In this document: piece after piece, positions 60,766 through 64,000 of the stretch
Layout: each line of letters opens with the position of its first letter
How positions within the stretch are numbered: the stretch's first letter is position 1
Source: Flagellimonas algicola
GTDB lineage: Bacteria > Bacteroidota > Bacteroidia > Flavobacteriales > Flavobacteriaceae
Reading direction: 5' to 3'
Length of the DNA: 64,000 nt
Assembly: GCF_005937185.1 (NCBI RefSeq)
Contig: NZ_VCNI01000003.1
Coordinates: 1-64,000, forward strand
Notes under the pieces: generated by a model
The model's input: only the letters and a program-made list of their open reading frames with translations
Database searches by the model: none
What the model was told of the DNA's origin: nothing
Translations under genes and position numbers: made by a program

Positions 60766-62256
60766 CTACGTTTTTTTCCAGAAATATGGGGTCAGTAGGA
60801 TAAGAACTGTAAAAAGCTCCAACCTGCCCAAAAGCATAAGAAAGCCACACCACCATTTGCCTGCTGCCGGAAGACTGGCATAGTTACTTACTGGATTTAG
60901 GTCTCCCAAAGCAGGCCCCACATTACCCAAAGAAGAGGCGGCACCACCTATAGCGGAAACAAAATCCAACCCCATAAAACCCAGCACCAGAGATCCTATG
61001 ATAAATAACAGCATGTAAAGCACGAAAAAGGCGATAATATTGTAAACAATATGCTCTGTGACTGTCTTTTCGTTATACCGAACAGGAATTACGGCATTGG
61101 TGTGTAAGGTGCGCTTAAACTCCAAAATCCCATTTTTGATGATCAATATGTGCCGCATTACCTTGATTCCACCAGCAGTGGATCCCGCTGACCCTCCCAA
61201 GAACATCAAACCAAAAAAGAAAACGGTCAAAAAAGAGGTCCAACTTGTAAAATCAGCTGTCACAAAACCCGTAGTGGTCACAATAGCCACCACTTGAAAC
61301 AAGGCATGCCTAAACGCACTTTCCGCCGCTCCCCAAACCATGGGGTGGAAATCGGAAACCGGGACCTCAACTTTATAATTCACCACCAAAAAGGCAGCTA
61401 CAGAAAATAGCACTATAAAAATTGTATAGTACTTAAACTCTTCGTCCTTGAGTATTCGTTGGATTTTTCCTGTGAACGCAAAATAGCTCAACACAAAATT
61501 GCTCCCTGCCAAGAACATGAATACAATGGTGATGTATTGAATAATAGGCTGATGGTTCCAGTAGGCCAAACTGGCATTTTTGGTAGAAAACCCACCTGTG
61601 GAAAGCGTTGCCAAAGCGTGGTTCATGGCATCAAAAAGAGACATCCCAGCCAACTTTAACAGTACAGTCTCAGCTACGGTGTAACCAAAGTAAATGAGCC
61701 ACAATCGCTTTGCGGTATCGGTTATACGAGGGTGTAATTTATCTCCCGCTGGGCCTGGTGCTTCTGCCGCAAAAAGCTGCATTCCCCCTATTCCCAAAAG
61801 CGGTAAAATGGCAATGGCCAATACGATTATACCCATCCCTCCTATCCAATGGGTCAGGCTGCGCCAGAATAAAATACCTTTGGGCAATGCCTCAATATCA
61901 TTTAAAATAGACGCCCCGGTCGTGGTATATCCTGAAATTGTTTCAAAAAAAGCATCTGTGATACTCGGGATAGCTCCAGAAAAAAGGTAGGGCAAGGTTC
62001 CCGAAAGGGACATAATGATCCAACCAAAGGTCACTACAATATAGCCCTCTTTCCGTTTGACTTCCTTTCTATGTCCCCGGGTATAGAACATAGCCATGAC
62101 CCCAAATAACATGGTTACGATGGCCGCTAAACTAATATCCAGAGTTACGCCATCCTTGTACAGTCCACTAACAAAGGCCGCAACCAGCATAAAGGAGCCG
62201 TTGCAAAGGAGCAACAGACCCATGATGTGAACTATAATGCGAGTATTAAGGCCCAT
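60766..62256 (-). CDS. trkH: TrkH family potassium uptake protein
   Basis: 496 residues with the repeated membrane-pore-membrane units of the K+ transporter superfamily. Pore-loop segments carry the filter Gly residues (SGYTTTGAS, LATLSTGGF, VTTTGFVT and SSLGNVGPAL). K+ (possibly Na+-coupled) uptake across the inner membrane, gated by the TrkA ring encoded just upstream; stop and start overlap by one base. Confidence 0.95.
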   Translation of the reverse strand: MGLNTRIIVHIMGLLLLCNGSFMLVAAFVSGLYKDGVTLDISLAAIVTMLFGVMAMFYTRGHRKEVKRKEGYIVVTFGWIIMSLSGTLPYLFSGAIPSITDAFFETISGYTTTGASILNDIEALPKGILFWRSLTHWIGGMGIIVLAIAILPLLGIGGMQLFAAEAPGPAGDKLHPRITDTAKRLWLIYFGYTVAETVLLKLAGMSLFDAMNHALATLSTGGFSTKNASLAYWNHQPIIQYITIVFMFLAGSNFVLSYFAFTGKIQRILKDEEFKYYTIFIVLFSVAAFLVVNYKVEVPVSDFHPMVWGAAESAFRHALFQVVAIVTTTGFVTADFTSWTSFLTVFFFGLMFLGGSAGSTAGGIKVMRHILIIKNGILEFKRTLHTNAVIPVRYNEKTVTEHIVYNIIAFFVLYMLLFIIGSLVLGFMGLDFVSAIGGAASSLGNVGPALGDLNPVSNYASLPAAGKWWCGFLMLLGRLELFTVLILLTPYFWKKT

Positions 62257-63605
62257 TATAAGAAGAGCTTTTCAATCCTTGGGATGGCTTTGGGTAGGCA
62301 ACAGACCACAACGCGGTCCCCTTCCAAAATTTTGAAATCCCCAAGGGCAATAATACCTTTTCCGTCCCGGATTACGCCCCCAATACTGGCTTCCCTGGGG
62401 AAGTTCAATTCCTTGATTATTTCTCCATTGACCAAGGAAGTTGGCTTGACTTCAAACTCCAAGATCTCGGCGTTAAGGTTATTTAAACGGGTAAGGGCCA
62501 AGACCTCTCCTCTACGGATATATCTAAAGATATTATTGGCTGCCAGTAGTTTTTTATTGATAAGTGTATCCACACCAATGGATTGGGAAAGTTGGAAGTA
62601 GTCCATATTTTCCACCATGGCAATGGTCTTCTTTATTTTTTTTGATTTAGCAACCAAGCAGGACATGATGTTGGTTTCCGAATTTCCTGTCACCGCTATG
62701 AACGCATCCATGGAATCCAAACTCTCCTCGTCCAATAGCTCCACATTCCTTCCATCACCATTGATGACCAAGGCATGAGGAAGATCATCCGCAATATCAA
62801 AGGCCTTTTCCTTGTCCTTTTCAATCAACTTTACATTGAATTTTTTGGTGCAAAGATCTCTAGCTGTCTTGAAACCTACCTTGCTGCCACCCAAGATCAT
62901 CACATTTTTGATCTCCTTTTTCTGCATTCCCGTAAGTTTGTAGAGCTCCTCTACCCCTTCACTGGTGGTTATAAAGTATACTTGGTCCCCTTCCTTAAAA
63001 ATGGTATCACCCCTTGGAATTAAGGTAAATTGGGTACCCATCCGTTGCAGTGCAATGGGCATAAAGTGCAGTTCTGGAAAGATTTTGGCAGCTTCTTTTA
63101 CCATCTTGCCCACAAATGGGGCTGCTTTAGGAAGAAAAACGCCTATCATGGTCAATAAGCCGCCCTCAAATTCATAGGTATCATTAAAAGCAGACTGATT
63201 CAATAATAGCTGAATCTCCGTGGCCGCCAATTCTTCGGGGGATATCAATTCATCAATTCCTAACTCATCAAACTTGATAAGCTCCCTATTGTCCATGAAC
63301 TCGGTATTGGAAATCCGGGCAATGGTACGTTTACATCCCAGTTGTTTCGCCAACATACAAAGGGTCAAATTGGTAGTTTCCGAAGCCGTAACCCCAATAA
63401 CCAATTCGGAGCTTTGCACCTTCGCATCACGTAAAACTTCTATAGAAGTGGCATCGCCTCGCAGTACTCGGATATCCAAATGATTGTCCGCATAGGTAAG
63501 GCTTTCCTTGTCCGTATCGATCAAGGTGATAGCCTGCGCTTCATAAGACAAGAGTTTTGCCAAATGAAAACCTACTTCACCAGCTCCGGCTATAATAATC
63601 TTCAT
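62256..63605 (-). CDS. trkA: Trk system potassium transporter TrkA
   Basis: 449 residues with two RCK units. NAD-binding Rossmann motifs are IIAGAGEVGFHLAKLL (N-terminus) and VMILGGSKVGFKTARDL (second half), each followed by a TrkA-C domain (VGKMVKEAAKIFPE; NGEIIKELNFPREA). The cytoplasmic ring regulates TrkH according to nucleotide. First gene of the trkA-trkH operon. Confidence 0.96.
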   Translation of the reverse strand: MKIIIAGAGEVGFHLAKLLSYEAQAITLIDTDKESLTYADNHLDIRVLRGDATSIEVLRDAKVQSSELVIGVTASETTNLTLCMLAKQLGCKRTIARISNTEFMDNRELIKFDELGIDELISPEELAATEIQLLLNQSAFNDTYEFEGGLLTMIGVFLPKAAPFVGKMVKEAAKIFPELHFMPIALQRMGTQFTLIPRGDTIFKEGDQVYFITTSEGVEELYKLTGMQKKEIKNVMILGGSKVGFKTARDLCTKKFNVKLIEKDKEKAFDIADDLPHALVINGDGRNVELLDEESLDSMDAFIAVTGNSETNIMSCLVAKSKKIKKTIAMVENMDYFQLSQSIGVDTLINKKLLAANNIFRYIRRGEVLALTRLNNLNAEILEFEVKPTSLVNGEIIKELNFPREASIGGVIRDGKGIIALGDFKILEGDRVVVCCLPKAIPRIEKLFL

Positions 63606-63776
63606 CGATTAAAATAAGATGTTCTTAAATAAATTCAATTCGCGCTACAAATGGTAAAAAAGAATAGAGATTTTGGTCCAAAAAGACACATACGTAACAT
63701 GATACGGAAAAGCTTTCCTTTGTTGTACGGCAAAATTACACAATTATTTTTGTACGCCTTCCATATACCTAAGTTG

Positions 63777-63784
63777 TATATTTG
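63777..63784 (+). promoter_or_regulatory. Candidate -7 promoter box of ubiE
   Basis: TATATTTG matches TAnnTTTG and lies 16 bp before the ATG at 63801. A TTTG at 63749-63752 is a possible but distant -33 element. Confidence 0.48.
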
Positions 63785-63800
63785 CCAGCAAATTCTGTGA

Positions 63801-64000
63801 ATGTCAAAAAAAGTCATCCCATACAAGGATTCCGAGCTAGGAAAAAAGGAACAGGTAACCCAAATGTTCGACACCATTTCCAAGGATTACGATGGACTTA
63901 ATCGGGTTATTTCCTTTGGCATTGATGTAAAATGGCGCAAACGGGTTGTGGAAATTCTTAAAGGGAAAAAACCAGGGTCGATATTGGATATTGCCACCGG
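63801..64000 (+). CDS. ubiE: Demethylmenaquinone/ubiquinone methyltransferase UbiE, 3' partial
   Basis: The first 66 codons are in the window. [20 protein letters not shown], then [15 protein letters not shown] and SILDIATG are the conserved N-terminus and SAM motif I of UbiE/MenG. It methylates demethylmenaquinone to menaquinone in Bacteroidota. The gene continues past the window edge. Confidence 0.93.
   Translation, partial: MSKKVIPYKDSELGKKEQVTQMFDTISKDYDGLNRVISFGIDVKWRKRVVEILKGKKPGSILDIAT

Overview
The window looks like a chromosomal segment of a marine-type Flavobacteriaceae (Bacteroidota); an Allomuricauda/Muricauda-like genus is a guess from gene content. Supporting this are PorP/SprF, a T9SS plug protein and gliding-motility C-terminal (CHU_C, type B sorting) domains, a six-gene Na+-NQR operon, menaquinone-type UbiE, DUF6702 and DUF3667 proteins, and several Bacteroidota-type -7 promoter boxes (TAnnTTTG). 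No rRNA, tRNA, transposase, CRISPR array or prophage was seen.

Layout. 1-5.9 kb: the end of a large Calx-beta/Cys-repeat surface protein with a type B sorting domain, then PorP/SprF and an OmpA/PD40 protein, a familiar T9SS surface-protein trio. 5.9-7.6 kb: an IPT/kelch lipoprotein gene with no visible start codon, bracketed by two almost identical terminators, then a palindromic REP/MITE-like element. 7.6-20.1 kb: an ECF sigma/small protein/MscS operon, a DUF-type lipoprotein, an MFS transporter divergent from an AraC regulator, kynureninase, a GNAT divergent from an O-methyltransferase, PAP2 phosphatase and TatA/E, an M1 aminopeptidase with DUF6702, and two tandem carboxypeptidase-regulatory-like proteins.

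20.3-33.1 kb is the most unusual region. Two consecutive modules each pair a secreted repeat fibre (171-bp repeats in the first; a 2483-residue protein with 27 Asp-rich units in the second) with a ~390-residue type B sorting-domain protein. A short third head-domain protein sits in the second module. The fibres share an N-terminal head and have no recognisable sorting domain of their own; the partners are paralogues. I propose a fibre-plus-anchor surface system.

33-47 kb: Tat-type M15 peptidase, M48 peptidase, a DUF6747-like small protein, ankyrin protein, gpmI, map, GxxExxY protein with an adjacent inverted repeat, a methyltransferase, then apbE and nqrABCDEF on the minus strand. ApbE probably flavinylates NqrB and NqrC. 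47-64 kb: T9SS plug protein, DUF3667, apaG, pruA, a RelE/HigB-HigA type toxin-antitoxin operon with a palindromic operator, a GlxA-type regulator and a secreted DJ-1 paralogue, rsmG, fatty acid desaturase, aminotransferase, a trans-3-hydroxy-L-proline dehydratase with a pyrroline-2-carboxylate reductase-like partner (feeding proline), an NTF2-like lipoprotein, trkH-trkA, and the start of ubiE.
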